Below, piece by piece: positions 6,800 through 8,493 of a stretch of 8,493 nt of DNA. The stretch's first letter is position 1, and each line of letters starts with the position of its first letter. The position numbers were made by a program, and so were the translations under genes. This DNA is from Azonexus sp. (GTDB taxonomy: Bacteria; Pseudomonadota; Gammaproteobacteria; Burkholderiales; Rhodocyclaceae): NCBI GenBank assembly GCA_031285115.1, contig JAITWU010000238.1, positions 1 through 8,493 on the forward strand. Direction: 5' to 3'. The notes under the pieces were generated by a model. The model did no database searches. It saw nothing but the letters and a program-made list of their open reading frames with translations, and was not told the DNA's origin.

Positions 6800-7900
6800 A
6801 TGAACGGGAAAAACGGCAAATGGCTCCGGCGGGCGGCAATCTTCGCCGCTTTGTCGCTGCCGCTCTTTGGCCAACTGGCGCTGGCCGAGCGGGTCAAGGA
6901 TGTGGCGGCGGTGCAGGGCGTGCGCAACAACCAGCTCATCGGTTACGGGCTGGTGGTCGGTCTCGACAATACCGGCGACCAGACGACACAGACGCCCTTC
7001 ACGACGCAATCGCTCGGTAACATGCTGTCGCAGATGGGCATCAATCTCTCTGCCGATCAGGCGCAGAAGCTGCAATTGAAAAATGTCGCCGCCGTGATGC
7101 TGACTGCGGCGCTGCCGCCTTTTTCCCGGCCCGGTCAGGAAATCGACGTGACCGTCTCGTCGCTGGGCAACGCCAAGAGCCTGCGCGGCGGCACGCTGTT
7201 GATGACGCCGTTGAAGGGGGCCGATGGTCAGGTTTATGCGGTGGCCCAGGGTAATGTGCTGGTCGGTGGCGTCGGCGCCAGTTCCGGCAATTCGCGGGTG
7301 ACGGTCAATCATCTGGCGGCCGGGCGCATTCCCGGCGGCGCGACGGTCGAGCGGGCGGTGCCGACGCCGGTAGGCCAGGGCGGCTATGTCTATTACGAAC
7401 TGGCGGAAAGCGATTTCGGCAATGCGCAGGCCGTCGTCGACACGATCAACAAGGCGATGGGCGCGGGTACTGCGCAGGCGCTCGATGGCCGCCGCATCGC
7501 CGTCCGCGCGCCGGATGAGCCAAGCGCCAGGGTGGCTTTTCTCGGTCGCGTCGATAATCTCGATGTGCCGCGTCAGGCGGCGGTCGCCAAAGTCGTCATC
7601 AATCCGCGCACCGGCTCGGTGGTGATGAACCAGCGCGTCACCATCGAAGCCTGCGCCGTCGCCCACGGCAATCTTTCGGTCACGGTCGAGGGGGCGCAGC
7701 CGCGTCTGGCGCAACCGGCCAATATTCAGGTCAAGCAGGAGGGCGAAGGCGACAGTCTGATCAACGTCAAGGCCGGGGCCAATCTCGCCGATGTGGTCAA
7801 GGCGCTCAATGCGCTCGGGGCCAACCCGCTCGATCTGCTGGCGATTCTCCAGGCGATGAAATCGGCGGGCGCCTTGCGGGCCGAGCTTGAAGTGATCTGA
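6800..7900 (+). CDS. flgI: FlgI, P-ring protein
   Basis: FlgI forms the P ring in the peptidoglycan layer, with FlgA as assembly helper. The precursor is 366 residues (365 in Salmonella). A Sec signal peptide has positive charges at the start (KWLRR), a hydrophobic core, and cleavage expected after ALA at residues 27-29. The mature protein begins [20 protein letters not shown], the very conserved FlgI N-terminus, followed by [19 protein letters not shown]. Other landmarks are [20 protein letters not shown] in the first third and [14 protein letters not shown] sequence near the end ([20 protein letters not shown]), closing with LRAELEVI. A strong AGGGAGG at 6787-6793 lies 6 bases before the ATG, which fits the high copy number needed for the ring. 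Confidence 0.97.
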   Translation: MNGKNGKWLRRAAIFAALSLPLFGQLALAERVKDVAAVQGVRNNQLIGYGLVVGLDNTGDQTTQTPFTTQSLGNMLSQMGINLSADQAQKLQLKNVAAVMLTAALPPFSRPGQEIDVTVSSLGNAKSLRGGTLLMTPLKGADGQVYAVAQGNVLVGGVGASSGNSRVTVNHLAAGRIPGGATVERAVPTPVGQGGYVYYELAESDFGNAQAVVDTINKAMGAGTAQALDGRRIAVRAPDEPSARVAFLGRVDNLDVPRQAAVAKVVINPRTGSVVMNQRVTIEACAVAHGNLSVTVEGAQPRLAQPANIQVKQEGEGDSLINVKAGANLADVVKALNALGANPLDLLAILQAMKSAGALRAELEVI

Positions 7901-7908
7901 GGCCGAGC

Positions 7909-8493
7909 ATGGCGATCAAGATTCAGGACACCCCGAACCGGGCGGCTTTCGATCCGCAATCGGCCCAGGATTTGCGCGGCCAGTTTGCCAAAAATCCGCA
8001 GGAAGGCTTGCAGGCGGCGTCCCGGCAGTTTGAGCAGATGTTCGTGCAGATGGTCATGAAAAGTATGCGCGACACGGTGCCGCAGGATGGCCTGCTCGAC
8101 AGCGACGCCAGCCGCCTCTATACCTCGCTGCTCGATCAGCAGATGGCGCAAAGTGTTGCCGCCAGCGGCAAGCTTGGCTTTGCCAAATTGATCGAGCAGC
8201 AGCTTGGAAAAAATCTGCCCAGCGGCGAGCAATTAGCCAAACCCGGCGAGGCGGCGGCAAAGGCTGCCGCTCAGGGTCTGCCGCTTGCCGCTTCTGACGA
8301 GCGGCATTTGCGTTATGCGCCGGTGCTTTCTGCGCTGCCGACCTCGGCGGATTATGCGGCGGCGGCGAAAACTGCCGCGCCTGGTGGCGATAATGGCGAT
8401 GTCCCGGCGACGGCCCGCGATTTCACCAACCGGGTCTGGCCCCATGCCGTCGAAGCCTCGCGCTCGACCGGCATTCCGCCGCAATTTCTGATC
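7909..8493 (+). CDS. flgJ: FlgJ, rod cap and peptidoglycan hydrolase (3' end cut off)
   Basis: FlgJ caps the growing rod and, through its C-terminal muramidase (glucosaminidase-type) domain, opens the peptidoglycan for it. The frame is open for 195 codons from ATG 7909 to the right edge. The N-terminal rod-binding domain spans about residues 30-97 and includes FEQMFVQMVMKSMRD, DGLLDSDASRLYTSLLDQQM and GKLGFAKLIEQQL. An Ala-rich linker runs at about 100-165. The enzyme domain starts at about 168 with FTNRVWPHAVEASRSTGIPP and is cut off after QFLI, just before the region where the catalytic Glu is expected, so activity cannot be judged here. GAGG at 7899-7902 overlaps the flgI stop and lies 6 bases before the ATG. 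The two-domain form is that of beta- and gammaproteobacteria; the full protein should be around 300 residues or more. Confidence 0.95.
   Translation, partial: MAIKIQDTPNRAAFDPQSAQDLRGQFAKNPQEGLQAASRQFEQMFVQMVMKSMRDTVPQDGLLDSDASRLYTSLLDQQMAQSVAASGKLGFAKLIEQQLGKNLPSGEQLAKPGEAAAKAAAQGLPLAASDERHLRYAPVLSALPTSADYAAAAKTAAPGGDNGDVPATARDFTNRVWPHAVEASRSTGIPPQFLI

Noticed and set aside
6785..7714. Long minus-strand open frame (309 codons) opposite flgI
   Set aside because: It mirrors flgI in GC-rich DNA, has an Arg/His/Asp-rich composition typical of antisense frames, and resembles no known family. flgI has full-length homology features, a signal peptide and a strong ribosome site.
1..8493. CRISPR arrays, insertion sequences, tRNA or rRNA genes, phage or defence modules
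   Set aside because: Nearly all of the window is covered by recognisable flagellar genes in one continuous order; no repeats-with-spacers array, transposase or stable RNA gene was seen.

Overview
The window is a flagellar basal-body and hook gene cluster on GC-rich DNA. Divergent genes flgA, flgM and flgN lie on the minus strand (left, running off the left edge). A compact plus-strand operon flgB-flgC-flgD-flgE-flgF-flgG-flgH-flgI-flgJ runs off the right edge inside flgJ. The P- and L-ring genes (flgI, flgH) show a Gram-negative cell, and a two-domain FlgJ with a muramidase half fits a beta- or gammaproteobacterium. Gene order, GC content and protein style suggest a betaproteobacterium, possibly of the Rhodocyclales (Dechloromonas/Azonexus-like). 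That placement is an inference from memory of related clusters, not a search result.

Layout. 1-452 (minus): flgN, missing its 3' end. 449-733 (minus): flgM, overlapping flgN by 4 bases. 734-826: a 93-bp gap holding a clear sigma-28 (FliA)-type promoter for flgM. 827-1513 (minus): flgA. 1514-1681: a 168-bp divergent spacer, the longest non-coding stretch. It contains a large imperfect inverted repeat made of degenerate 7-bp CAGG units, a GC-rich hairpin in its loop, and a sigma-54-type promoter aimed at flgB. 1682-8493 (plus): nine flagellar genes with gaps of 8 to 23 bases, eight complete and flgJ partial.

How the genes work together. FlgB, FlgC, FlgF and FlgG build the rod, FlgJ caps and digests a path for it, FlgI (helped by FlgA) forms the P ring, FlgH forms the outer-membrane L ring, FlgD caps the growing hook, and FlgE forms the hook. 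FlgN is the export chaperone for the hook-filament junction proteins, and FlgM is the anti-sigma-28 factor exported after hook completion. The promoters fit a two-step hierarchy: sigma-54 drives the hook-basal-body operon and sigma-28 drives flgM (and probably flgN), giving feedback on late-gene expression.

I see no new biological system here; the coding content is ordinary for a polarly or peritrichously flagellated proteobacterium. The points worth a second look are regulatory: the promoter pair, the heptad inverted repeat two bases from the sigma-54 -24 box, a two-codon start-stop overlapping the flgB start, and the lack of a Shine-Dalgarno sequence at flgB and flgN.
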